Shown here: positions 50,012 through 63,744 of the stretch, one piece after another | How the letters are laid out: every line of letters starts with the position of its first letter | How positions within the stretch are numbered: position 1 is the stretch's first letter | Assembly (NCBI RefSeq): GCF_029227915.1 | Contig: NC_079880.1 | Coordinates: forward strand, 3,474,001-3,538,000 | Direction: 5' to 3' | DNA: 64,000 bases | Source of the DNA: Hydractinia symbiolongicarpus | Lineage: Eukaryota > Cnidaria > Hydrozoa > Anthoathecata > Hydractiniidae | Notes under the pieces: model-generated | Told to the model about the DNA's origin: nothing | Seen by the model: the letters and a program-made list of their open reading frames with translations, nothing else | The model's database searches: none | Position numbers and translations under genes: made by a program

Positions 50012-52035
50012 ATTAATTTTCACCACTAAAACGCATGAGACTTGTAGTTTTCAGAAATGTTTTCATTTTTGGTGAGACGCTTAATGAAAGTTGTTTAATC
50101 GCCGGCAAACGAAAACCCGCGACTTCCCGTAAATCCCGGGCTTGGCCCGTATAGTCGAATGTATACAAAGAAAGTACCCTGTGAGTAAACTCATTTCCAG
50201 AACGATTTTTTAAATTATTATTTCACCACTAAAGCCCATGAGACTTGTAGTATTTAAAAATATTTTCATTTTTGATGAGACGCTGAATAAAAGAAGTTTA
50301 ATCGCTGGCAAACGAAAACCCGCGACTTCCTGTAAATCTCGGACTCAGCCCGTATAGTCAAAAGCATACAAAGAAAGTACCCAGGGTGTAAACTCATTTT
50401 CCGAACTATTTTTTAAATTATTATTTCACCACTAAAGCCCATGAGACTTGTAGTATTTAAAAATATTTTCATTTTTGATGAGACGCTGAATAAAAGAAGT
50501 TTAATCGCCGGCAAACGAAAACCCGCGACTTCCCGTAAATCCCGGACTCAGCCCGTATAGTCAAAAGTATACAAAGAAAGTACCCAGGGAGTAAAATCAT
50601 TTCCCGAACGATTTTTCAGATTATTTTTTCACCACTAAAACGCATGAGCCTTGTAGTTTTCAAAAATGTTTTCATTTTTGATGAGACGCTGAATAAAAGA
50701 AGTTTAATCGCCGGCAAACGAAAACCTGCGATTTCCCGTAAATCCCGGACTCGGCCCGTATAGTCAAAAGTATACCTGGAAAGTACCCAGGAAGTAAACT
50801 CATTTGCCAAACGATATTTTAAATTAATTTTCACCACTAAAACGCATGAGACTTGTAGTTTTCAGAAATGTTTTCATTTTTGATGAGACGCTTAATGAAA
50901 GTTTTTTAATCGCCGGCAAACGAAAACCCGCGATTTCCCGTAAATCACGGGCTTGGCCCGTATAGTCGTATGTATACAAAGAAAGTACCCTGTGAGTAAA
51001 CTCATTTCCGGAACGATTTTTTAAATTAATTTTCACCACTAAAACGCATGAGACTTGTAGTTTTCAGAAATGTTTTCATTTTTGGTGAGACGCTTAATGA
51101 AAGTTGTTTAATCGCCGGCAAACGAAAACCCGCGACTTCCCGTAAATCCCGGGCTTGGCCCGTATAGTCGAATGTATACAAAGAAAGTACCCTGTGAGTA
51201 AACTCATTTCCAGAACGATTTTTTAAATTATTATTTCACCACTAAAGCCCATGAGACTTGTAGTATTTAAAAATATTTTCATTTTTGATGAGACGCTGAA
51301 TAAAAGAAGTTTAATCGCTGGCAAACGAAAACCCGCGACTTCCCGTAAATCTCGGACTCAGCCCGTATAGTCAAAAGTATACAAAGAAAGTACCCAGGGT
51401 GTAAACTCATTTTCCGAACTATTTTTTAAATTATTATTTCACCACTAAAGCCCATGAGACTTGTAGTATTTAAAAATATTTTCATTTTTGATGAGACGCT
51501 GAATAAAAGAAGTTTAATCGCCGGCAAACGAAAACCCGCGACTTCCCGTAAATCCCGGACTCAGCCCGTATAGTCAAAAGTATACAAAGAAAGTACCCAG
51601 GGAGTAAAATCATTTCCCGAACGATTTTTCAGATTATTTTTTCACCACTAAAACGCATGAGCCTTGTAGTTTTCAAAAATGTTTTCATTTTTGATGAGAC
51701 GCTGAATAAAAGAAGTTTAATCGCCGGCAAACGAAAACCTGCGATTTCCCGTAAATCCCGGACTCGGCCCGTATAGTCAAAAGTATACCAGGAAAGTACC
51801 CAGGAAGTAAACTCATTTGCCAAACGATATTTTAAATTAATTTTCACCACTAAAACGCATGAGACTTGTAGTTTTCAGAAATGTTTTCATTTTTGATGAG
51901 ACGCTTAATGAAAGTTTTTTAATCGCCGGCAAACGAAAACCCGCGATTTCCCGTAAATCACGGGCTTGGCCCGTATAGTCGTATGTATACAAAGAAAGTA
52001 CCCTGTGAGTAAACTCATTTCCGGAACGATTTTTT
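50012..52035. repeat. 1013-bp (five-monomer) tandem duplication
   Basis: Copies are about 50012-51024 and 51025-52035. TTTGGTGAGACGC is at 50071 and 51084 (GGTGAG). Also shared are AAATCTCGGACTCAG, GTAAAATCATTTCCC, ATTTTTCAGATTA, GAAAGTTTTTTAATCG and TCGTATG. Differences seen are ACCTGGAAAG against ACCAGGAAAG, AAAGCATAC against AAAGTATAC, and ACTTCCTG against ACTTCCCG. Confidence 0.82.
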
Positions 52036-52509
52036 AATTTATTTTTTCAACACTAAAGCCCATGAGACTTGTAGTATTTAAAAATATTTTCATTTTTGAT
52101 GAGACGCTGAATAGAAGAAGTTTAATCGCCGGCAAACGAAAACCTGCGATTTCCCGTAAATCCCGGACTCGGCCCGTATAGTCAAAAGTATACAAAGATA
52201 GTACCCAGGGAGTAAACTCATTTCCAGAACGATTTTTTAAATTATTTTTTCACCACTAAAACGCATAAGACTTGTAGTTTTTAAAAATGTTTTCATTTTT
52301 AATGAGACGCTGAATAAAAGAAGTTTAATCGCCGGCAAACGAAAACCTGCGATTTCCCGTAAATCCCGGACTCGGCCCGTATAGTCAAAAGTATACAAAG
52401 AAAGTACCCAGGGTGTAAACTCATTTCCCGAACTATTTTTTAAATTATTATTTCACCACTAAAGCCCATGAGACTTGTAGTATTTAAAAATATTTTCATT
52501 TTTGATGAG
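52036..52509. repeat. Ordinary monomers matching 47.2-47.6 kb
   Basis: These monomers (GATAGTACCC, CATAAGACTTG, TTTTTAATGAG) match the 47.2-47.6 kb segment at about +4866, so they belong to the same family as the 3448-bp pair. GAATAGAAGAAG near 52.11 kb is private. No gene is seen. Confidence 0.75.
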
Positions 52510-53727
52510 ACGCTGAATAAAAGAAGTTTAATCGCCGGCAAACGAAAACCTGCGATTTCCCGTAAATCCCGGACTCGGCCCGTATAGTCAAAAGTATACA
52601 AAGAAAGTACCCAGGGTGTAAACACATTTCCCGAACTATTTTTTAAATTATTATTTCACCACTAAAGCCCATGAGACTTGTAGTATTTAAAAATATTTTC
52701 ATTTTTGATGAGACGCTGAATAAAAGAAGTTTAATTGCCGGCAAACGAAAACCCGCGACTTCCCGTAAATCCCGGACTCAGCCCGTATAGTCAAAAGTAT
52801 ACAAAGAAAGTACTCAGGGAGTAAACTCATTTTCCGAACGATTTTTTAAATTATTTTTTCACCACTAAAACGCATGAGACTTGTAGTTTTCAGAAATGTT
52901 TTCATTTTTGATGAGACGCTTAGTGAAAGTTGTTTAATCGCCGGCAAACGAAAACCCGCGATTTCCCGTAAATCCCGGGCTTGGCCCGTATAGTCGAATG
53001 TATACAAAGAAAGTACCCTGTGAGTAAACTCATTTCCAGAACGATTTTTTAAATTATTATTTCACCACTAAAGCCCATGAGACTTGTAGTATTTAAAAAT
53101 ATTTTCATTTCTGATGAGACGCTGAATAAAAGAAGTTTAATCGCCGGCAAACGAAAACCTGCGATTTCCCGTAAATCCCGGACTCGGCCCGTATAGTCAA
53201 AAGTATACAAAGAAAGTACCCAGGGTGTAAACACATTTCCCGAACTATTTTTTAAATTATTATTTCACCACTAAAGCCCATGAGACTTGTAGTATTTAAA
53301 AATATTTTCATTTTTGATGAGACGCTGAATAAAAGAAGTTTAATTGCCGGCAAACGAAAACCCGCGACTTCCCGTAAATCCCGGACTCAGCCCGTATAGT
53401 CAAAAGTATACAAAGAAAGTACTCAGGGAGTAAACTCATTTTCCGAACGATTTTTTAAATTATTTTTTCACCACTAAAACGCATGAGACTTGTAGTTTTC
53501 AGAAATGTTTTCATTTTTGATGAGACGCTTAGTGAAAGTTGTTTAATCGCCGGCAAACGAAAACCCGCGATTTCCCGTAAATCCCGGGCTTGGCCCGTAT
53601 AGTCGAATGTATACAAAGAAAGTACCCTGTGAGTAAACTCATTTCCAGAACGATTTTTTAAATTATTATTTCACCACTAAAGCCCATGAGACTTGTAGTA
53701 TTTAAAAATATTTTCATTTCTGATGAG
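52510..53727. repeat. 609-bp (three-monomer) tandem duplication
   Basis: Copies are about 52510-53118 and 53119-53727. Shared marks are GTAAACACATTTCCC (52.62 and 53.23 kb), TACTCAGGGAG followed by ATTTTCCG, GCTTAGTGAAAG and ATTTCTGATGAG. The related block at 47.7-48.3 kb has the unit once, so the extra copy is local. Confidence 0.82.
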
Positions 53728-56700
53728 ACGCTGAATAAAAGAAGTTTAATCGCTGGCAAACGAAAACCCGCGACTTCCCGTAAATCCCGGACTCAGCCCG
53801 TATAGTCAAAAGTATACAAAGAAAGTACCCAGGGTGTAAACTCATTTCCCGAACTATTTTTTAAATTATTATTTCACCACTAAAGCCCATGAGACTTGTA
53901 GTATTTAAAAATATTTTCATTTTTGATGAGACGCTGAATAAAAGAAGTTTAATCGCCGGCAAACGAAAACCCGCGACTTCCCGTAAATCCCGGACTCAGC
54001 CCGTATAGTCAAAAGGATACAAAGAAAGTACCCAGGGAGTAAACTCATTTCCCGAACGATTTTTTAAATTATTTTTTCACCACTAAAACGCATGAGCCTT
54101 GTAGTTTTCAAAAATGTTTTCATTTTTGATGAGACGCTGAATAAAAGAAGTTTAATCGCCGGCAAACGAAAACCTGCGATTTCCCGTAAATCCCGGACTC
54201 GGCCAGTATAGTCAAAAGTATACAAAGAAAGTACCCAGGAAGTAAACTCATTTCCCAAACGATATTTTAAATTAATTTTCACCACTAAAACGCATGAGAC
54301 TTGTAGTTTTCAGAAATGTTTTTATTTTTAATGAGACGCTTAATGAAAGTTGTTTAATCGCCGGCAAACGAAAACCCGCGATTTCCCGTAAATCACGGGC
54401 TTGGCCCGTATAGTCGAATGTATACAAAGAAAGTACCCTGTGAGTAAACTCATTTCCAGAACGATTTTTTAATTTATTTTTTCAACACTAAAACGCATGA
54501 GACTTGTAGTTTTCAAAAATGTTTTTATTTTTGATGAGACGCTTAATGAAAGAGGTTTAATCGCCGGCAAACGAAAACCCGAGATTTCCCGTAAATCCCG
54601 GGCTTGGCCCGTATAGTCAAAAGTATACAAAGAAAGTACCCAGGGTGTAAACTCATTTCCCGAACTATTTTTTAAATTATTATTTCACCACTAAAGCCAA
54701 TGAGACTTGTAGTATTTAAAAATATTTTCATTTTTGATGAGACGCTGAATAAAAGAAGTTTAATCGCCGGCAAACGAAATCCCGCGATTTCCCGTAAATC
54801 CCGGCTTGGCCCGTATAGTCAAAAGTATACAAAGAAAGTACCCAGGGAGTAAACTCATTACCAGATCGATTTTTTAAATTATTTTTTCACCACTAAAACG
54901 CATGAGACTTGTAGTTTTCAAAAATGTTTTCATTTTTGATGAGACGCTTAATAAAAGAAGTTTAATCGCCGGCAAAGGAAAACCCGCGATTTCCCGTAAA
55001 TCCCAGACTCAGCCCGTATAGTCAAAAGTATACAAAGAAAGTACCCAAGGAGTAAACTCATTTCCCGAAGGATTTTTTAAATTATTTTTTCACCACTAAA
55101 ACGCATGAGCCTTGTAGTTTTCAAAAATGTTTTCATTTTTGATGAGACGCTGAATAAAAGAAGTTTAATCGCCGGCAAACGAAAACCTGCGATTTCCCGT
55201 AAATCCCGGACTCGGCCCGTATAGTCAAAAGTATACAAAGAAAGTACCCGGGGTGTAAACTCATTTCCCGAACGATTTTTTAAATTATTATTTCACCACT
55301 AAAGCCCATGAGACTTGTAGTTTTTAAAAATGTTTTCATTTTTGATGAGACGCTGAATAAAAGAAGTTTAATTGCCGGCAAACGAAAACCCGCGACTTCC
55401 CGTAAATCCCGGACTCGGCCCGTATAGTCAAAAGTATACAAAGAAAGTACCCAGGGAGTAAACTCATTTCCCGAACGATTTTTTAAATGATTTTTTCACC
55501 ACTAAATCGCATGAGACTTGTAGTTTTCAAAAATGTTTTCATTTTTGATGAGACGCTGAATAAAAGAAGTTTAATCGCCCGCAAACGAAAACCTGCGATT
55601 TCCCGTAAATCCCGGACTCGGCCCGTATAGTCAAAAGTATACAAAGAAAGTACCCAGGAAGTAAACTCATTTCCCAAACGATATTTTAAAATAATTTTCA
55701 CCACTAAAACGCATGAGACTTGTAGTTTTCAGAAATGTTTTTATTTTTGATGAGACGCTTAATGAAAGTTGTTTAATCGCCGGCAAACGAAAACCCGCGA
55801 TTTCCCGTAAATCACGGGCTTGGCCCGTATAGTCGATTGTATACAAAGAAAGTACCCTGTGAGTAAACTCATTTCCAGAACGATTTTTTAATTTATTTTT
55901 TCAACACTAAAACGCATGAGACTTGTAGTTTTCAAAAATGTTTTTATTTTTGATGAGACGCTTAATGAAAGAGGTTTAATCGCCGGCAAACGAAAACCCG
56001 AGATTTCCCGTAAATCCCGGGCTTGGCCCGTATAGTCAAAAGTATACAAAGAAAGTACCCAGGGTGTAAACTCATTTCCCGAACTATTTTTTAAATTATT
56101 ATTTCACCACTAAAGCCAATGAGACTTGTAGTATTTAAAAATATTTTCATTTTTGATGAGACGCTGAATAAAAGAAGTTTAATCGCCGGCAAACGAAAAC
56201 CCGTGACTTTCCGTAAATCCCGGACTCAGCCCGTATAGTCAAAAGTATACAAAGAAAGTACCCAAGGAGTAAACTCATTTCCCGAAGGATTTTTTAAATT
56301 ATTTTTTCACCACTGAAACGCATGAGCCTTGTAGTTTTCAGAAATGTTTTCATTTTTGATGAGACGCTGAATAAAAGAAGTTTAATCGCCGGCAAGCGAA
56401 AACCTGCGATTTCCCGTAAATCCCGGACTCGGCCCGTATAGTCAAAAGTATACAAAGAAAGTACCCGGGGTGTAAACTCATTTCCCGAACGATTTTTTAA
56501 ATTATTATTTCACCACTAAAGCCCATGAGACTTGTAGTTTTTAAAAATGTTTTCATTTTTGATGAGACGCTGAATAAAAGAAGTTTAATTGCCGGCAAAC
56601 GAAAACCCGCGACTTCCCGTAAATCCTGGACTCGGCCCGAATAGTCAAAAGTATACAAAGAAAGTACCCAGGGAGTAAACTCATTTCCCGAACGATTTTT

Positions 56701-59490
56701 TAAATGATTTTTTCACCACTAAATCGCATGAGACTTGTAGTTTTCAAAAATGTTTTCATTTTTGATGAGACGCTGAATAAAAGAAGTTTAATCGCCCGCA
56801 AACGAAAACCTGCGATTTCCCGTAAATCCCGGACTCGGCCCGTATAGTCAAAAGTATACAAAGAAAGTACCCAGGGTGTAAACTCATTTCCCGAACGATT
56901 TTTTAAATTATTATTTCACCAGTAAAGCCCATGAGACTTGTAGTATATAAAAATATTTTCATTTCTGATGAGACGCTGAATAAAAGAAGTTTAATCACTG
57001 GCAAACGAAAACCCGCGACTTCCCGTAAATCCCGGACTCAGCCCGTATAGTCAAAAGTATACAAAGAAAGTACCCAGGGTGTAAACTCATTTCCCGAACT
57101 ATTTTTTAAATTATTATTTCACCACTAAAGCCCATGAGACTTGTAGTATTTAAAAATATTTTCATTTTTGATGAGACGCTGAATAAAAGAAGTTTAATCG
57201 CCGGCAAACGAAAACCCGCGACTTTCCGTAAATCCCGGACTCAGCCCGTATAGTCAAAAGTATACAAAGAAAGTACTCAGGGAGTAAACTCATTTCCCGA
57301 ACGATTTTTTAAATTATTTTTTCACCACTAAAACGCATGAGACTTGTAGTTTTCAGAAATGTTTTCATTTTTGATGAGACGCTTAGTGAAAGTTGTTTAA
57401 TCGCCGGCAAACGAAAACCCGCGATTTCCCGTAAATCCCGGGCTTGGCCCGTATAGTCGAATGTATACAAAGAAAGTACCCTGTGAGTAAACTCATTTCC
57501 AGGACGATTTTTTAAATTATTATTTCACCACTAAAGCCCATGAGACTTGTAGTATTTAAAAATATTTCATTTCTGATGAGACGCTGAATAAAAGAAGTTT
57601 AATCGCTGGCAAACGAAAACCCGCGACTTCCCGTAAATCCCGGACTCAGCCCGTATAGTCAAAAGTATACAAAGAAAGTACCCAGGGTGTAAACTCATTT
57701 CCCGAACTATTTTTTAAATTATTATTTCACCACTAAAGCCCATGAGACTTGTAGTATTTAAAAATATTTTCAATTTTGATGAGACGCTGAATAAAAGAAG
57801 TTTAATAGCCGGCAAACGAAAACCCGCGACTTCCCGTAAATCCCGGACTCAGCCCGTATAGTCAAAAGTATACAAAGAAAGTACCCAGGGAGTAAACTCA
57901 TTTCCCGAACGATTTTTTAAATTATTTTTTCACCACTAAAACGCATGAGCCTTGTAGTTTTCAAAAATGTTTTCATTTTTGATGAGACGCTGAATAAAAG
58001 AAGTTTAATCGCCGGCAAACGAAAACCTGCGATTTCCCGTAAATCCCGGACTCGGCCCGTATAGTCAAAAGTATACAAAGAAAGTACCCAGGAAGTAAAC
58101 TCATTTCCCAAACGATATTTTAAATTAATTTTCACCACTAAAAGGCATGAGACTTTTAGTTTTCAGAAATGTTTTTATTTTTGATGAGACGCTTAATGAA
58201 AGTTGTTTAATCGCCGGCAAACGAAAACCCGCGATTTCCCGTAAATCACGGGCTTGGCCCGTATAGTCGAATGTATACAAAGAAAGTACCCTGTGAGTAA
58301 ACTCATTTCCAGAACGATTTTTTAATTTATTTTTTCAACACTAAAACGCATGAGACTTGTAGTTTTCAAAAATGTTTTTATTTTTGATGAGACGCTTATT
58401 GAAAGAGGTTTAATCGCCGGCAAACGAAAACCCGAGATTTCCCGTAAATCCCGGGCTTGGCCCGTATAGTCAAAAGTATACAAAGAAAGTACCCAGGGTG
58501 TAAACTCATTTCCCGAACTATTTTTTAAATTATTATTTCACCACTAAAGCCAATGAGACTTGTAGTATTTAAAAATATTTTCATTTTTGATGAGACGCTG
58601 AATAAAAGAAGTTTAATCGCCGGCAAACGAAAACCCGTGACTTCCCGTAAATCCCGGACTCAGCCCGTATAGTCAAAAGTATACAAAGAAAGTACCCAAG
58701 GAGTAAACTCATTTCCCGAAGGATTTTTTAAATTATTTTTTCACCACTAAAACGCATGAGCCTTGTAGTTTTCAAAAATGTTTTCATTTTTGATGAGACG
58801 CTGAATAAAAGAAGTTTAATCGCCGGCAAACGAAAACCTGCAATTTCCCGTAAATCCCGGACTCGGCCCGTATAGTCAAAAGTATACAAAGAAAGTACCC
58901 GGGGTGTAAACTCATTTCCCGAACGATTTTTTAAATTATTATTTCACCACTAAAGCCCATGAGACTTGTAGTTTTTAAAAATGTTTTCATTTTTGATGAG
59001 ACGCTGAATAAAAGAAGTTTAATTGCCGGCAAACGAAAACCTGCGACTTCCCGTAAATCCCGGACTCGGCCCGTATAGTCAAAAGTATACAAAGAAAGTA
59101 CCCAGGGAGTAAACTCATTTCCCGAACGATTTTTTAAATGATTTTTTCACCACTAAATCGCATGAGACTTGTAGTTTTCAAAAATGTTTTCATTTTTGAT
59201 GAGACGCTGAATAAAAGAAGTTTAATCGCCCGCAAACGAAAACCTGCGATTTCCCGTAAATCCCGGACTCGGCCCGTATAGTCAAAAGTATACAAAGAAA
59301 GTACCCAGGAAGTAAACTCATTTCCCAAACGATATTTTAAATTAATTTTCACCACTAAAACGCATGAGACTTGTAGTTTTCAGAAATGTTTTTATTTTTG
59401 ATGAGACGCTTAATGAAAGTTGTTTAATCGCCGGCAAACGAAAACCCGCGATTTCCCGTAAATCACGGGCTTGGCCCGTATAGTCGAATG
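53390..59490. repeat. 3853-bp duplication underlying the right-hand region
   Basis: About 53390-54778 matches 57243-58630 at offset 3853 (TACTCAGGGAG, GCTTAGTGAAAG, ATTTCTGATGAG, GAGCCTTG). About 54990-55840 matches 58641-59490 at offset about 3651 (CCCAAGGAG, AAATGATTTTTTC, AATCGCCCGC). The second copy therefore lacks one monomer. The later 4868-bp duplication overlies this one. Confidence 0.75.
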
Positions 59491-59957
59491 TATACAAAGA
59501 AAGTACCCAGGGAGTAAACTCATTTCCCAAACGATTTTTTAAATTATCTTTTCACCACTAAAACGCATAAGACTTGTAGTTTTCAAAAATGTTTTCATTT
59601 TTGATGAGACGCTAAATAAAAGCAGTTTAATCGCCGGCAAACGAAAACCTGCGATTTCCCGTAAATCCCGGACTCAGCCCGTATAGTCAAAAGTATACAA
59701 AGAAAGTACCCAAGGAGTAAACTCATTTCCCGAAGGATTTTTTAAATTATTTTTTCACCACTAAAACGCATGAGCCTTGTAGTTTTCAAAAATGTTTTCA
59801 TTTTTGATGAGACGCTGAATAAAAGAAGTTTAATCGCCGGCAAACGAAAACCTGCGATTTCCCGTAAATCCCGGACTCGGCCCGTATAGTCAAAAGTATA
59901 CAAAGAAAGTACCCGGGGTGTAAACTCATTTCCCGAACGATTTTTTAAATTATTTTT
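55090..59957. repeat. 4868-bp duplication, copy 1 (24 monomers)
   Basis: Matches the following segment at offset 4868, becoming 4869 after a one-T loss near 57.57 kb (AAATATTTCATTTC). Markers are TTTTAAAATAATTTTC, TCGATTG, CACTGAAACGCATGAG, GGCAAGCGAAAAC, CACCAGTAAAG, AATCACTGGC, CCAGGACG and AAAAGGCATGAGACTTTTAG. It contains repeated runs of B, C and AATCGCCCGC monomers. Confidence 0.85.
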
Positions 59958-62900
59958 TCACCACTAAAACGCATGAGCCTTGTAGTTTTCAAAAATGTTT
60001 TCATTTTTGATGAGACGCTGAATAAAAGAAGTTTAATCGCCGGCAAACGAAAACCTGCGATTTCCCGTAAATCCCGGACTCGGCCCGTATAGTCAAAAGT
60101 ATACAAAGAAAGTACCCGGGGTGTAAACTCATTTCCCGAACGATTTTTTAAATTATTATTTCACCACTAAAGCCCATGAGACTTGTAGTTTTTAAAAATG
60201 TTTTCATTTTTGATGAGACGCTGAATAAAAGAAGTTTAATTGCCGGCAAACGAAAACCCGCGACTTCCCGTAAATCCCGGACTCGGCCCGTATAGTCAAA
60301 AGTATACAAAGAAAGTACCCAGGGAGTAAACTCATTTCCCGAACGATTTTTTAAATGATTTTTTCACCACTAAATCGCATGAGACTTGTAGTTTTCAAAA
60401 ATGTTTTCATTTTTGATGAGACGCTGAATAAAAGAAGTTTAATCGCCCGCAAACGAAAACCTGCGATTTCCCGTAAATCCCGGACTCGGCCCGTATAGTC
60501 AAAAGTATACAAAGAAAGTACCCAGGAAGTAAACTCATTTCCCAAACGATATTTTAAAATAATTTTCACCACTAAAACGCATGAGACTTGTAGTTTTCAG
60601 AAATGTTTTTATTTTTGATGAGACGCTTAATGAAAGTTGTTTAATCGCCGGCAAACGAAAACCCGCGATTTCCCGTAAATCACGGGCTTGGCCCGTATAG
60701 TCGATTGTATACAAAGAAAGTACCCTGTGAGTAAACTCATTTCCAGAACGATTTTTTAATTTATTTTTTCAACACTAAAACGCATGAGACTTGTAGTTTT
60801 CAAAAATGTTTTTATTTTTGATGAGACGCTTAATGAAAGAGGTTTAATCGCCGGCAAACGAAAACCCGAGATTTCCCGTAAATCCCGGGCTTGGCCCGTA
60901 TAGTCAAAAGTATACAATGAAAGTACCCAGGGTGTAAACTCATTTCCCGAACTATTTTTTAAATTATTATTTCACCACTAAAGCCAATGAGACTTGTAGT
61001 ATTTAAAAATATTTTCATTTTTGATGAGACGCTGAATAAAAGAAGTTTAATCGCCGGCAAACGAAAACCCGTGACTTCCCGTAAATCCCGGACTCAGCCC
61101 GTATAGTCAAAAGTATACAAAGAAAGTACCCAAGGAGTAAACTCATTTCCCGAAGGATTTTTTAAATTATTTTTTCACCACTGAAACGCATGAGCCTTGT
61201 AGTTTTCAGAAATGTTTTCATTTTTGATGAGACGCTGAATAAAAGAAGTTTAATCGCCGGCAAGCGAAAACCTGCGATTTCCCGTAAATCCCGGACTCGG
61301 CCCGTATAGTCAAAAGTATACAAAGAAAGTACCCGGGGTGTAAACTCATTTCCCGAACGATTTTTTAAATTATTATTTCACCACTAAAGCCCATGAGACT
61401 TGTAGTTTTTAAAAATGTTTTCATTTTTGATGAGACGCTGAATAAAAGAAGTTTAATTGCCGGCAAACGAAAACCCGCGACTTCCCGTAAATCCCGGACT
61501 CGGCCCGTATAGTCAAAAGTATACAAAGAAAGTACCCAGGGAGTAAACTCATTTCCCGAACGATTTTTTAAATGATTTTTTCACCACTAAATCGCATGAG
61601 ACTTGTAGTTTTCAAAAATGTTTTCATTTTTGATGAGACGCTGAATAAAAGAAGTTTAATCGCCCGCAAACGAAAACCTGCGATTTCCCGTAAATCCCGG
61701 ACTCGGCCCGTATAGTCAAAAGTATACAAAGAAAGTACCCAGGGTGTAAACTCATTTCCCGAACGATTTTTTAAATTATTATTTCACCAGTAAAGCCCAT
61801 GAGACTTGTAGTATATAAAAATATTTTCATTTCTGATGAGACGCTGAATAAAAGAAGTTTAATCACTGGCAAACGAAAACCCGCGACTTCCCGTAAATCC
61901 CGGACTCAGCCCGTATAGTCAAAAGTATACAAAGAAAGTACCCAGGGTGTAAACTCATTTCCCGAACTATTTTTTAAATTATTATTTCACCACTAAAGCC
62001 CATGAGACTTGTAGTATTTAAAAATATTTTCATTTTTGATGAGACGCTGAATAAAAGAAGTTTAATCGCCGGCAAACGAAAACCCGCGACTTTCCGTAAA
62101 TCCCGGACTCAGCCCGTATAGTCAAAAGTATACAAAGAAAGTACTCAGGGAGTAAACTCATTTCCCGAACGATTTTTTAAATTATTTTTTCACCACTAAA
62201 ACGCATGAGACTTGTAGTTTTCAGAAATGTTTTCATTTTTGATGAGACGCTTAGTGAAAGTTGTTTAATCGCCGGCAAACGAAAACCCGCGATTTCCCGT
62301 AAATCCCGGGCTTGGCCCGTATAGTCGAATGTATACAAAGAAAGTACCCTGTGAGTAAACTCATTTCCAGGACGATTTTTTAAAGTATTATTTCACCACT
62401 AAAGCCCATGAGACTTGTAGTATTTAAAAATATTTTCATTTCTGATGAGACGCTGAATAAAAGAAGTTTAATCGCTGGCAAACGAAAACCCGCGACTTCC
62501 CGTAAATCCCGGACTCAGCCCGTATAGTCAAAAGTATACAAAGAAAGTACCCAGGGTGTAAACTCATTTCCCGAACTATTTTTTAAATTATTATTTCACC
62601 ACTAAAGCCCATGAGACTTGTAGTATTTAAAAATATTTTCATTTTTGATGAGACGCTGAATAAAAGAAGTTTAATCGCCGGCAAACGAAAACCCGCGACT
62701 TCCCGTAAATCCCGGACTCAGCCCGTATAGTCAAAAGTATACAAAGAAAGTACCCAGGGAGTAAACTCATTTCCCGAACGATTTTTTAAATTATTTTCTC
62801 ACCACTAAAACGCATGAGCCTTGTAGTTTTCAAAAATGTTTTCATTTTTGATGAGACGCTGAATAAAAGAAGTTTAATCGCCGGCAAACGAAAACCTGCG

Positions 62901-63744
62901 ATTTCCCGTAAATCCCGGACTCGGCCCGTATAGTCAAAAGTATACAAAGAAAGTACCCAGGAAGTAAACTCATTTCCCAAACGATATTTTAAATTAATTT
63001 TCACCACTAAAAGGCATGAGACTTTTAGTTTTCAGAAATGTTTTTATTTTTGATGAGACGCTTAATGAAAGTTGTTTAATCGCCGGCAAACGAAAACCCG
63101 CGATTTCCCGTAAATCACGGGCTTGGCCCGTATAGTCGAATGTATACAAAGAAAGTACCCTGTGAGTAAACTCATTTCCAGAACGATTTTTTAATTTATT
63201 TTTTCAACACTAAAACGCATGAGACTTGTAGTTTTCAAAAATGTTTTTATTTTTGATGAGACGCTTATTGAAAGAGGTTTAATCGCCGGCAAACGAAAAC
63301 CCGAGATTTCCCGTAAATCCCGGGCTTGGCCCGTATAGTCAAAAGTATACAAAGAAAGTACCCAGGGTGTAAACTCATTTCCCGAACTATTTTTTAAATT
63401 ATTATTTCACCACTAAAGCCAATGAGACTTGTAGTATTTAAAAATATTTTCATTTTTGATGAGACGCTGAATAAAAGAAGTTTAATCGCCGGCAAACGAA
63501 AACCCGTGACTTCCCGTAAATCCCGGACTCAGCCCGTATAGTCAAAAGTATACAAAGAAAGTACCCAAGGAGTAAACTCATTTCCCGAAGGATTTTTTAA
63601 ATTATTTTTTCACCACTAAAACGCATGAGCCTTGTAGTTTTCAAAAATGTTTTCATTTTTGATGAGACGCTGAATAAAAGAAGTTTAATCGCCGGCAAAC
63701 GAAAACCTGCGATTTCCCGTAAATCCCGGACTCGGCCCGTATAG
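59958..63744. repeat. 4868-bp duplication, copy 2 (cut by a later junction)
   Basis: About ten differences from copy 1 were seen by eye in 3.8 kb, including CCTGG/CCCGG and CGAATAG/CGTATAG near 61.5 kb, ACAATGAAAG at 60.92 kb, TAAAGTATTATTTC at 62.38 kb and TTTTCTCACC at 62.80 kb. The left junction near 59.95 kb joins two GAGCCTTG-tailed monomers in register. The copy stops near 63.745 kb, where type A sequence takes over. Confidence 0.85.
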
